DNA of 64,000 nucleotides from Clostridium_AD sp937920395. GTDB taxonomy: Bacteria > Bacillota > Clostridia > Clostridiales > Clostridiaceae. The stretch lies in contig DAVZGP010000011.1 of the NCBI GenBank assembly GCA_052274345.1, positions 15,809 to 79,808 on the forward strand. The letters run 5' to 3'. Every line of letters begins with the position of its first letter. Position 1 is the stretch's first letter. The notes beneath the pieces are model-generated. The model did not search any database, had not been told where the DNA came from, and was given only the letters and a program-made list of their open reading frames with translations. This document shows positions 26,667 through 35,127 of the stretch, one piece after another. The position numbers and the translations under genes were made by a program.

Positions 26667-27794
26667 TTATGCTTCATTCCACTGAGCAAGTTTCTCGGCC
26701 TTAAATTCTTCAAAGCAATCATTATCAATAGCGTCTCTAATTTCTTGCATAAGTTTATTATAAAAATATAGATTATGAAGTACACAAAGTCTCATAGCTA
26801 ACATCTCTTTTGCTTTAAATAAATGTCGTATGTAAGCCCTAGTATAATGTTTACATGTAGGGCACTGACACCCTTCATCAATAGGTGATGCATCTAACTC
26901 AAATTTAGCATTAAACATATTTATTCTACCATCTTTTGTAAATACATTCCCATGTCTTCCATTTCTTGCTGGCAATACACAGTCAAAAAAATCTACGCCT
27001 CTTGATACTGCCTCTAATATATTACTTGGGTAACCTACTCCCATAAGATATATAGGCTTATCTTGTGGTAAATATGGAACAACTGCATCAATGATTCTAT
27101 ACATTTCCTCATGTGATTCTCCAACAGCAAGACCACCAATAGCATATCCATCTAAATCCATTTTACTAATTGTTTTAGCATGCTCTATTCTAATATCTTC
27201 ATATGTTCCACCTTGGTTTATTCCAAATAACATTTGTTTGTTATTTATAGTGCCACTCAAAGAATTTAATCTATCCATTTCAATCTTACACCGCTCAAGC
27301 CACCTTGTAGTTCTTGCTACTGAATCTACAACATATTCTTTGGTAGAAGGATTTGGTATACATTCATCAAATGCCATAGCGATAGTAGACGCTAAATTAC
27401 TTTGTATTTGCATACTCTCTTCTGGTCCCATAAATATTTTTTTCCCGTCAATATGAGAATTAAAATAAACTCCTTCTTCTTTAATTTTTCTCATTTTTGA
27501 TAAAGAGAACACTTGGAACCCACCTGAATCTGTAAGAATAGGTCTATCCCAATTCATAAATTTATGAAGTCCTCCCATTTTTCTCACGACCTCGTCTGTT
27601 GGTCTCAAGTGTAAATGATAAGTATTAGACAATTCTACTTGACAATTAATTTCTTTTAAATCCATACTGGATACGGCACCCTTAATCACTGCCAAAGTAC
27701 CTACATTCATAAATACAGGGGTTTGAATAGTACCATGAGGTGTTATAAACTCACCACGTCTTACTTTACCACTTTTCTTAAGTAATTTATACAT
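26667..27794 (-). CDS. tgt: tRNA-guanine transglycosylase
   Basis: A 375-residue Tgt that exchanges G34 for preQ1 in tRNAs for Tyr, His, Asn and Asp. The catalytic Asp is in LTDSGGFQVFSL, the substrate-binding part in GVDFFDCVLPARNGRHG, and the zinc site in CQCPTCKHYTRAYIRHL. Length is typical. It acts one step before QueA, encoded directly upstream. Confidence 0.97.
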   Translation of the reverse strand: MYKLLKKSGKVRRGEFITPHGTIQTPVFMNVGTLAVIKGAVSSMDLKEINCQVELSNTYHLHLRPTDEVVRKMGGLHKFMNWDRPILTDSGGFQVFSLSKMRKIKEEGVYFNSHIDGKKIFMGPEESMQIQSNLASTIAMAFDECIPNPSTKEYVVDSVARTTRWLERCKIEMDRLNSLSGTINNKQMLFGINQGGTYEDIRIEHAKTISKMDLDGYAIGGLAVGESHEEMYRIIDAVVPYLPQDKPIYLMGVGYPSNILEAVSRGVDFFDCVLPARNGRHGNVFTKDGRINMFNAKFELDASPIDEGCQCPTCKHYTRAYIRHLFKAKEMLAMRLCVLHNLYFYNKLMQEIRDAIDNDCFEEFKAEKLAQWNEA

Positions 27795-27851
27795 AATTAA
27801 CCTACTTTCTATACAATAGTTACGAGTTGGCTCTTTATTTACTATTATTCA

Positions 27852-28877
27852 TTAATATAAAAACATTGCATCTCCAAAACTAAAGAATCTATATTTTTCT
27901 TTAACTGCTATTTCATACGCACCCATTATTAAATCTTTATCAGCAAAAGCACTAACTAACATTATTAGTGTAGATTCTGGCAAATGAAAGTTAGTTATTA
28001 ATGCATCAACAATTTTAAACTTATATCCTGGATAGATAAAAATATCTGTCCATCCAGATTTTGCACATACTCTTCCATTATCATCAGCGATACTTTCAAG
28101 CGTTCTATTAGAAGTTGTACCTACCGCAATTATTCTTCCACCAGTTTCCTTTGTTTCATTTATTACCTTTGCTGTTTCACTATTTAACATATAGTGTTCT
28201 GAATGCATTTCATGTTCTTCAACTTCCGTAGCTTTTACAGGTCTAAAAGTTCCTAGTCCTACATGTAATGTTACAAAAGCAATTCTAACGCCTTTAGCTT
28301 CTATTTGAGCTAATAGCTCCTTTGTAAAATGAAGCCCAGCAGTTGGCGCTGCAGCTGATCCTTCCTCTCTTGAATATACAGTCTGATATCTTTCTTTATC
28401 TTCTAATTTTTCAGTAATATAAGGAGGAAGCGGCATCTCTCCAAGTTTATCTAAAATCTCCTCGAAAATTCCGTCATATTTAAATTCAACAATTCTACTT
28501 CCACCCTCTGAATCACTAATAACAGTTGCTTTAAGCTCTCCATTACCAAAAATAAAGATTGCTCCTATCTTTGCTTTTTTACCTGGTTTAACTAAAGTTT
28601 CCCAGTGGTTAATGTCTATTCTTTTAAGGAGTAAGAATTCCATCTTACCACCGGTTCCCTCTTTAAAACCCAGTAACCTTGCAGGCAAAACGCGAGTATC
28701 ATTTAATACTAAACAATCCCCTGGATTCAAATAATCAATTATATTTTTAAAATGTTTATGGTCTATTTCTTTTTTAGTTTTATTGATTACCATAAGCCTT
28801 GACTCATCCCTTTTCTCAAGTGGATGTTGCGCTATAAGTTCCTTTGGTAAATCAAAATAAAAATCCTTTACTTTCAA
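27852..28877 (-). CDS. queA: S-adenosylmethionine:tRNA ribosyltransferase-isomerase
   Basis: A 341-residue QueA that turns preQ1-tRNA into epoxyqueuosine-tRNA with AdoMet as ribosyl donor. Signatures include YDLPKEL-like start (FDLPKELIAQ), NDTRVLPARL, PTAGLHFT and the C-terminal TNFHLPESTLIMLVSAF. Start is TTG behind AAGGGTG. Part of the ruvA-ruvB-queA-tgt-yajC run. Confidence 0.97.
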   Translation of the reverse strand: MKVKDFYFDLPKELIAQHPLEKRDESRLMVINKTKKEIDHKHFKNIIDYLNPGDCLVLNDTRVLPARLLGFKEGTGGKMEFLLLKRIDINHWETLVKPGKKAKIGAIFIFGNGELKATVISDSEGGSRIVEFKYDGIFEEILDKLGEMPLPPYITEKLEDKERYQTVYSREEGSAAAPTAGLHFTKELLAQIEAKGVRIAFVTLHVGLGTFRPVKATEVEEHEMHSEHYMLNSETAKVINETKETGGRIIAVGTTSNRTLESIADDNGRVCAKSGWTDIFIYPGYKFKIVDALITNFHLPESTLIMLVSAFADKDLIMGAYEIAVKEKYRFFSFGDAMFLY

Positions 28878-28964
28878 AATATTACACCCTTTCTTTATGC
28901 AAAAATCATTTAAAATTTATGTTCCTCATAATTAGTATTATAAATCATATAAGTTTTTTACTTT

Positions 28965-29972
28965 CTATATCTTCTGTGGTCTATTTAAATGTTGATATGC
29001 TTTTTTAGAAGCTATTCTCCCCCTTGGCGTTCTTATTATAAAGCCCTTTTGAATTAGGTATGGTTCATAAACATCCTCAAGGGTGCCTATCTCTTCTCCT
29101 ACAAAATAGGATAAAGTTTCAATACCTACTGGCCCGCCATTAAAATTATCTATAATAGCTTCAAGCATTTTATTATCTATTCTATCAAAACCTTCTTCAT
29201 CTATCTCAAGCAGCTCTGAAGCAGATTTTGCTATATCCAAATCTATAATTCCATTTCCCTTAACATCGCAATAATCTCTTACCCTCTTAAGTAATCGATT
29301 TGCAATTCTTGGAGTCCCCCTTGAGCGTCTTGCAATCTCAACCGCAGCATCACTCGTAATATCCACTTTCAAAATAGACGCTGAACGTATTACTATTTCT
29401 TGTAACTCATTTTGCGTGTAATATTCCATAGCACTTAACACTCCAAATCTATCACGAAGTGGGGCAGTTAATAATCCAATCCTAGTGGTTGCACCAATTA
29501 GTGTGAATTTAGGAAGATCAAGTCTTATGGATTTTGCAGATGCCCCTTTTCCGATAACAATATCAAGTGCGTAATCTTCCATAGCAGGATATAAAATTTC
29601 TTCAACTGATCTGTTAAGTCTATGTATTTCATCGATAAAAAGCACATCATAATCACTAAGGCTAGTCAAAATGGCTGCCAAATCCCCCGCTCTTTCTATT
29701 GCAGGACCTGAAGTTACTTTTAAATTACCTTTCATTTCCTTCGCAATAATATTTGCAAGTGTTGTCTTACCAAGGCCAGGAGGTCCATATAAAAGAACGT
29801 GATCTAAAGCTTCATCTCTATTTTGAGCTGCTTTAATAAATATACTTAATTTTTCTTTTATTTTGGATTGACCAATATATTCTCCAAGCTTTTGGGGTCT
29901 TAGAGAATACTCAGCATCCATATCTTCTTCTGTCATGGAAGAAGTAATAATTCTTTCCTCAATATCATCCAT
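28965..29972 (-). CDS. ruvB: Holliday junction helicase RuvB
   Basis: A 335-residue AAA+ motor for branch migration. Walker A GPPGLGKTT, Walker B FIDEIHRL, sensor 1 GATTR, arginine-finger region PLRDRFG and the C-terminal winged helix with TPRGR are visible. Start placed at the ATG behind AAGGTGG, 13 codons after a longer in-frame start lying inside the ruvA 3' end. ruvC is not in this cluster. Confidence 0.96.
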   Translation of the reverse strand: MDDIEERIITSSMTEEDMDAEYSLRPQKLGEYIGQSKIKEKLSIFIKAAQNRDEALDHVLLYGPPGLGKTTLANIIAKEMKGNLKVTSGPAIERAGDLAAILTSLSDYDVLFIDEIHRLNRSVEEILYPAMEDYALDIVIGKGASAKSIRLDLPKFTLIGATTRIGLLTAPLRDRFGVLSAMEYYTQNELQEIVIRSASILKVDITSDAAVEIARRSRGTPRIANRLLKRVRDYCDVKGNGIIDLDIAKSASELLEIDEEGFDRIDNKMLEAIIDNFNGGPVGIETLSYFVGEEIGTLEDVYEPYLIQKGFIIRTPRGRIASKKAYQHLNRPQKI

Positions 29973-29986
29973 AGTATATTCCCACC

Positions 29987-30586
29987 TTAGTTCATTAAAT
30001 ATTTCAAACAATCTTTAATTATGTTTTCAAGTGATTGTTCATGACTTACAGCATTCATTGCCTTTTCCCCTTCTTTTTCAGAATATCCTAGTGAAATAAG
30101 CGCACCCAAAACCTCCATAAGCTTTCTATCTTCTATTAAATTCATTCCTGAATTTTGTGATAAATCTTCAGCGGTAGACTGCTCAAGATGTATTTTTTCT
30201 CTAAGTTCCAAAATTATTCTTTGAGCGATTTTCTTACCAATACCGGGTGCCCTGATTAAAGTTTTTTCATCACCTGATACAATAGCATACTTTAAATTTG
30301 TTACACTACAAATAGAAAGTAAAGATAATCCAGCTTTTGACCCAACTCCATTTATACTAATTACAAGGCTAAACATCTCTATTTCATCTTTTGTTAGAAA
30401 CCCATACAAGCCTATAAAATCCTCTCTAACAATTTGTTTTATATATAATAATACCGTTTCATTTGTTTTAGGCATCTTAGCCATAGTACTTCCAGAAGTA
30501 TATATTCTGTAACCCATACCGTTATTATCTAGTACAATATAATCTTTATTAAAACCTACAAAAATGCCTTTTATATATTCGAACAT
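29987..30586 (-). CDS. ruvA: Holliday junction binding protein RuvA
   Basis: A 199-residue RuvA: OB-fold (MFEYIKGIF, then IVREDFIGLYGF), two helix-hairpin-helix motifs (INGVGSKAGL and APGIGKKIAQRI) and the C-terminal RuvB-binding domain (LISLGYSEKE). CAAGGAGG precedes ATG. It heads the transcript towards yajC. Confidence 0.95.
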   Translation of the reverse strand: MFEYIKGIFVGFNKDYIVLDNNGMGYRIYTSGSTMAKMPKTNETVLLYIKQIVREDFIGLYGFLTKDEIEMFSLVISINGVGSKAGLSLLSICSVTNLKYAIVSGDEKTLIRAPGIGKKIAQRIILELREKIHLEQSTAEDLSQNSGMNLIEDRKLMEVLGALISLGYSEKEGEKAMNAVSHEQSLENIIKDCLKYLMN

Positions 30587-30725
30587 AATACTTCCTCCTT
30601 GCTACTTTCCTTTGGATGCTAATTATCAATTGTTATGCTTTCATTCTTATAGCAACATATATTACTTTACCACCTAAACGTTATTAATTCAATAAATAAG
30701 ACACATGAAACCCAAAAAATATATT

Positions 30726-30762
30726 AAAAAGCCTTAAGAAATATAATTCATAAGGCTTTTTT
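30726..30762. terminator. Intrinsic terminator after the BofC-like gene
   Basis: AAAAAGCCTTA and TAAGGCTTTTT arms around a 14-base loop, between the BofC-like gene and ruvA. It separates their transcripts. The rest of the 258-base gap shows no gene. Confidence 0.88.
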
Positions 30763-30844
30763 ATTAGAAAAATACATTTTTTAAAGTTTTATCCTTTTAG
30801 CAAACATACATTCTAATAGAAATAATACATATTTTATTGATTTA

Positions 30845-31612
30845 TCATGACTTTAATAAACCCATGGCATAATCAAATGCCTTTGCAGGAGATTCAAATT
30901 CTCCATTCTCATATTCATAGCTGCCTTCAATATCTTTTTTAGTATCATCATCCTTGCTATACTTTCTGCCACGAATAAGATCTTCCATAAGTCCATCTTT
31001 TTCTTTTAGATCTATAATTTTAATATGTTGTAATTCTCCTTTATCTACAGATTCAAAATTATATTTTTGTTGTTTACCATCTGCCGAATAAACGTTAGCA
31101 TTAAACAGTTTACTAGCTGCTATATTTCCATTTTTATCTGTTTTATATATTGTTACCATATCGTCGTACACACCTAAAAAATACCTATTAGCTTTATAAC
31201 TGTACCTATTACTATTATTAACAAAAACTATTTCATCATTACTCATATTAAGGACTATATAACCTTGGTTTTTAAAATATTCATTGAGTTCTGTTTTAGT
31301 TTTTCTATTTAACACCTTAGAACTATTAAAATACTTTTCAAGTACCATATTTCTTACTATATTGTCTTTATATTTAATCTTGAAAATAAATTTTGTATCT
31401 GTTGATACCCTAATCGAATTAGTTTCCACCGATGTTTGTAGTGTGTTACCATTTTCAATTGTTTTTGATGTAAATTTTAAATATGGTAAATTACTATAAG
31501 TTTCAAGTTTCAAATCATTTTTATTCATATAATGAATTAGAGAATAATTGGCACAAACAAACGCTATTAAGATTATTGTTAAAAGTGAATATAAAATTTT
31601 TCTATTTTTCAT
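30845..31612 (-). CDS. Membrane-anchored protein with a probable BofC C-terminal domain
   Basis: A 255-residue protein with an N-terminal signal anchor (ILYSLLTIILIAFVCANYSL) and an extracytoplasmic remainder. The middle and end (ELNEYFKNQGY, then YFLGVYDDMVTIYKTDKNG) resemble BofC, the intermembrane protein controlling SpoIVB and sigma-K activation in Bacillus. Position next to ruvA agrees with bofC in Bacillus. The assignment rests on weak motif memory plus context; otherwise it is a secreted protein of unknown role. AAGGAGGGG precedes ATG. Confidence 0.55.
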   Translation of the reverse strand: MKNRKILYSLLTIILIAFVCANYSLIHYMNKNDLKLETYSNLPYLKFTSKTIENGNTLQTSVETNSIRVSTDTKFIFKIKYKDNIVRNMVLEKYFNSSKVLNRKTKTELNEYFKNQGYIVLNMSNDEIVFVNNSNRYSYKANRYFLGVYDDMVTIYKTDKNGNIAASKLFNANVYSADGKQQKYNFESVDKGELQHIKIIDLKEKDGLMEDLIRGRKYSKDDDTKKDIEGSYEYENGEFESPAKAFDYAMGLLKS

Positions 31613-31710
31613 TTTTCCCCTCCTTATTTGGAATTATGTCCAAACAGAAGATTATTCATTCAATAAATTAAAAACATATCACAATTATACACAATATTTA
31701 CAATAGTTTA

Positions 31711-32706
31711 TTATTTATCTAGACCTTTCCCCGAATCAGTAACATTATCTAATTGAAGAGGATATGGCTCAAAGAAAGTTTGATTAATAAGATTTTTTTC
31801 TTCAAATCGTATAGCATTTGATTTTATAACATAAAGTGGAACACTAAACGGTATTTTACTTTCTCTATACTGCTCAATTGTATTTAAAATAAACTCTTTT
31901 TCTCTATGTGTTAGCTTATCTGAAAAATATCCCATAGATTTTATAAGTACATTTATATTAGATGTATATCTTGCTAACTTGTTAAATGCAAGGTTAAGGT
32001 TTATTTCATATTCTTTATAAACCTCATCCGAACTTAATTCTCCATGCCTACCTATAATTCCTCCAAGTATTTTCAGTTGCTTTTGATTGTATGACATAAT
32101 TAGAAGTTTGTTTGTACTATGAAATTCAACTAAATCTTCTATAAGCATAGTTTCTTTTATAACTCTAAAATTCTTCATAATATATAGCTTTGTTAAGAAA
32201 TGCTGCCTTATATTATAGTTTTTAACCCTTCCATCGTCTTCAACCACAGCACCAGGAAATTTATTCATTACCATCCCACCAAATAGTCCTTTCCCTTTAA
32301 CTGATGCAGAGCCCTTTTGTATACCTTTATATATTTTAACCTCCTTAATTCCGCAAGAGGGAGATTTACTCTTTAGTAAAAAACCATCAACCTTTGGAAG
32401 TCCCTGAAGAAATTCCTCTCCAAATTCAAACATTTCTTTACTTAACTCCCTTTCAGTTACATGTTGCACTAATTTTATAGGTGATAATTCATCTTCCTTA
32501 ACAATCCTTATAGCTTCCCTAGGGGTATCAAGTCCTATTTGAACTTCTGGACAAACAGTTATAAAGTCTACATACTCCTTTAATTTATCTACTAAATGAC
32601 AACCATCCAACTGTCCATTATATCTACATGCCTCAAACCCTAAACATCTACTGACAACAACTACCGGCCTAACACTATTTATTCTTTCCTTATAAGTCAG
32701 TTTCAT
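31711..32706 (-). CDS. DUF523-DUF1722 fusion, TudS-like desulfidase with YbgA domain
   Basis: A 331-residue two-domain protein. Residues 10-150 match DUF523, whose member TudS removes sulfur from 2-thiouracil with a 4Fe-4S cluster; cysteines are in VSRCLGFEACRYNG and SPSCGIKE. The rest, from about residue 185 (RQHFLTKLYIMKNF), matches DUF1722/YbgA, with FHSTNKLLIMSY typical. Thiouracil detoxification is plausible but unproven for the fused form. Start placed at the ATG with AAAGGA nine bases before, six codons after another ATG. Confidence 0.8.
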   Translation of the reverse strand: MKLTYKERINSVRPVVVVSRCLGFEACRYNGQLDGCHLVDKLKEYVDFITVCPEVQIGLDTPREAIRIVKEDELSPIKLVQHVTERELSKEMFEFGEEFLQGLPKVDGFLLKSKSPSCGIKEVKIYKGIQKGSASVKGKGLFGGMVMNKFPGAVVEDDGRVKNYNIRQHFLTKLYIMKNFRVIKETMLIEDLVEFHSTNKLLIMSYNQKQLKILGGIIGRHGELSSDEVYKEYEINLNLAFNKLARYTSNINVLIKSMGYFSDKLTHREKEFILNTIEQYRESKIPFSVPLYVIKSNAIRFEEKNLINQTFFEPYPLQLDNVTDSGKGLDK

Positions 32707-32912
32707 ATAAACACATCCTTTCAATAATTCGCTATATTTTTTATCAATTTATATATTTATACTACGTTAATATTTATCTTAAGTTACCTCTTTTTATGAT
32801 GCTCGTTAATTACGTTTTTAATCAGTTTTTTATTAATCAAGTCAAAAACATGTAAGATTGCTCTTGGTAGTATATAATGAGTTTTATAGGTTATATACCG
32901 AAAGGAGTTATT

Positions 32913-33581
32913 ATGACAATTTATAGATTATCAAATGAATTAGTATTTCCTCACCCATCTCTTTCAGATGATGATGGTTTACTAGCCATTGAGGGAGACT
33001 TATCCCCTGAGAGATTATTACTTGCATATTCCAATGGGATATTCCCCTGGTACTCGGATGATGAACCCATACTTTGGTGGTCACCAGATCCAAGATTTAT
33101 TATTTATCCAAAGGATATTCAAACCTCACATTCCATGAAAAAACTGTTTAAAAAAAGCATATATAAAGTTACCTATGATACTCACTTTAGGGATGTTATA
33201 TCTAGTTGTTCAAATCTTAGACGAGAGGCTGGCACATGGATTACAAATGATATGATTGAAGCTTACTGCAAACTCCACGAACTTGGCTACGCTCATTGCG
33301 TAGAAACTTGGTTTAATGATAAATTAGTTGGTGGACTATATGGAATAAGCATAGGAAAATGTTTTTTTGGTGAGTCAATGTTCTCTACTATGGATAATTC
33401 TTCTAAAGTTGCCTTTATTGCCTTTGGCAAAAAACTAGAAGAGAAGGGATTTTCTATAATAGACTGCCAAGTTCACACAAATCATCTTGAAAGTTTAGGT
33501 GCCATTTATATGCCAAGAGAAGAGTTTTTACAAATTGTTGAAAAAAATATATCCAAATTGCCATTAAAGCTATCTTTATAA
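32913..33581 (+). CDS. aat: Leucyl/phenylalanyl-tRNA-protein transferase
   Basis: A 222-residue Aat, which adds Leu or Phe to proteins with N-terminal Arg or Lys, marking them for ClpS-ClpAP or ClpCP. Signatures are FPHPSLSDDDGLLAIEGDLS, YSNGIFPWY, WWSPDPRFI, HSMKK and GLYGISIGKCFFGESMFS. AAAGGAG precedes the chosen ATG; the longer in-frame start overlaps the -10 region (TATAAT, 32873-32878). The enzyme is common in Proteobacteria and patchy in clostridia. Confidence 0.93.
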   Translation: MTIYRLSNELVFPHPSLSDDDGLLAIEGDLSPERLLLAYSNGIFPWYSDDEPILWWSPDPRFIIYPKDIQTSHSMKKLFKKSIYKVTYDTHFRDVISSCSNLRREAGTWITNDMIEAYCKLHELGYAHCVETWFNDKLVGGLYGISIGKCFFGESMFSTMDNSSKVAFIAFGKKLEEKGFSIIDCQVHTNHLESLGAIYMPREEFLQIVEKNISKLPLKLSL

Positions 33582-33638
33582 CTATAAAATACACAAAAAT
33601 ATATTATTATAATATATAAGTTAAATATAAAAATAAAT

Positions 33639-33665
33639 CATCCTGAAAACTAGACCTTCAGGGTG
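33639..33665. terminator. Intrinsic terminator between aat and splB
   Basis: Nine-pair stem with one G-U (33639-33647 and 33657-33665). On the minus strand it is followed by ATTTATTTTT, so it best serves splB. Confidence 0.75.
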
Positions 33666-33682
33666 ACTATTTATATTCTAAA

Positions 33683-34693
33683 CTAAGTAAAGTATTCTAT
33701 TATCACTTGATCAAAACTATTATTTATAAGTTCTGAAAGATATTTTTTTATATTCTCACTTTCAGGTTTCTTATATACATACTTAAACTTTCCATATGGA
33801 CCCCATTTTAATAACCTTTTTTCTTCATCAAGATCAAGTTTAGTATTTTTAAATCTCTGCACTATAAGTTCCTTAGCAGCCTTTGTAAATCTATGTTGAA
33901 TAAGTTCAAAACTTATTTCCTCATGATAATCTATAAGTGCTAATTTTAATCTTTCAAATAGCTCTTTGTACTCCTCCTGCCAATTATCATATATCATAAT
34001 AGGCGCAATAATGAATCCTATTGGATACCCAGCAGCCGCTATTTTTTTAACTGCACCTATTCTCTCCTCAAAACTTGAAGTATTATGTTCAAAACTATCT
34101 ATTACATACCTAGAATTTAAAGTAAATCTAAATTTCGTGTGTTTGTTATGTTTTAGTTTTAAAAACGGATCAACATCATCAAACTTGGTAACAAGTCTGA
34201 GTCTCCCATTATCACTCTTCCCAAAAAACTCTATGCATTTTTTTAAGTTACCACTTAAATGTTCAAGTGCAATTGGATCAGTTATACTTGCGCATTCAAA
34301 TGACGTAATATTAGGCAAATTAGCATCAATATATGTTTGTATATTTTCTAAAATTTCTTCTATATTTATAAAAATTTTCATAAATGGTTTCTCGCCTTGA
34401 GTAGTTTGCAAATAACAATATTCACAATTTGCAGGGCATGAACTTGACAAAGAGAACTGGTAATCAGCAGATGGTTTACAACTTACTAATTTCTTTTGAC
34501 CATTTGTTGTAAAGAGAACAGTTTTTTTAGCCGTTGCATAATTTCTCTCAGGAGTACCAGCGTCTATTACAACTTTTCTAGAATTAACTATAGGTACTTT
34601 TAACTTTTCTAAATATTCTATTGTTTTTTTTGATTCTTTATATTTTAATATTTTGGGATCTATATATGCAATATCTGGTATAAAAATCTTCAT
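33683..34693 (-). CDS. splB: Spore photoproduct lyase
   Basis: A 336-residue radical SAM enzyme that reverses the spore UV lesion 5-thyminyl-5,6-dihydrothymine during germination. The cluster motif is CPANCEYCYLQ; the surrounding SADYQFSLSSS and TSFECASITDP, and the C-terminal ELIQHRFT, fit SP lyase. Start set at the ATG eight bases after GAGG; an in-frame GTG three codons earlier overlaps the ribosome site. Monocistronic. Confidence 0.93.
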   Translation of the reverse strand: MKIFIPDIAYIDPKILKYKESKKTIEYLEKLKVPIVNSRKVVIDAGTPERNYATAKKTVLFTTNGQKKLVSCKPSADYQFSLSSSCPANCEYCYLQTTQGEKPFMKIFINIEEILENIQTYIDANLPNITSFECASITDPIALEHLSGNLKKCIEFFGKSDNGRLRLVTKFDDVDPFLKLKHNKHTKFRFTLNSRYVIDSFEHNTSSFEERIGAVKKIAAAGYPIGFIIAPIMIYDNWQEEYKELFERLKLALIDYHEEISFELIQHRFTKAAKELIVQRFKNTKLDLDEEKRLLKWGPYGKFKYVYKKPESENIKKYLSELINNSFDQVIIEYFT

Positions 34694-34775
34694 TAACTTC
34701 ACCTCATAATATTGTTTTATTAAATGAAGTTATTTATACACTTATTCTGCACATAAAATTAGATATCCTAAATTC

Positions 34776-35009
34776 TTATCTAATATTGTATTTATTAATT
34801 ACCTTGTTTTTTAGTTTTTTTCCCAATGTTTCGCCTAGAAATCTATCAATCATATCATCCTTAGTCGCTTTACCTTCAATAAATATATTGAATTTTTTAC
34901 AAAGCTTACTTAAGTCACTTTTACTTATATCATATGTTTTAATAAAACTTTTCGCAGTTTTAATACTAGTCATAGCAATTATTCGTTTATACATTTCATC
35001 ATTAGTCAT
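34776..35009 (-). CDS. Small hypothetical protein, 77 residues
   Basis: A basic, Lys-rich helical protein without cysteines or membrane segments. Near the middle IKTYDISKSDLSKLCKKFNI resembles a small helix-turn-helix or Rho/SAP-like fold, but I cannot assign a family. A good ribosome site (GAGGTG) precedes ATG, and codon use matches the neighbours, which supports a real gene. It ends 82 bases before the splB start on the same strand. Confidence 0.6.
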   Translation of the reverse strand: MTNDEMYKRIIAMTSIKTAKSFIKTYDISKSDLSKLCKKFNIFIEGKATKDDMIDRFLGETLGKKLKNKVINKYNIR

Positions 35010-35090
35010 ATTTGCACCTCAAATTTTTTATTTATCAAATACATTATATCATCTTAAACAACATCAATAAATCAATTATGATTAAAAAAT

Positions 35091-35127
35091 AATAATTAGG
35101 TGTAGTATATTCCTACACCCAATTATT
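35091..35127. terminator. Intrinsic terminator after the DUF4153 gene
   Basis: AATAATT and GGTGTAG arms pair with CTACACC and AATTATT (one base bulged each side) around a short loop. T runs follow on the minus strand. Confidence 0.85.
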
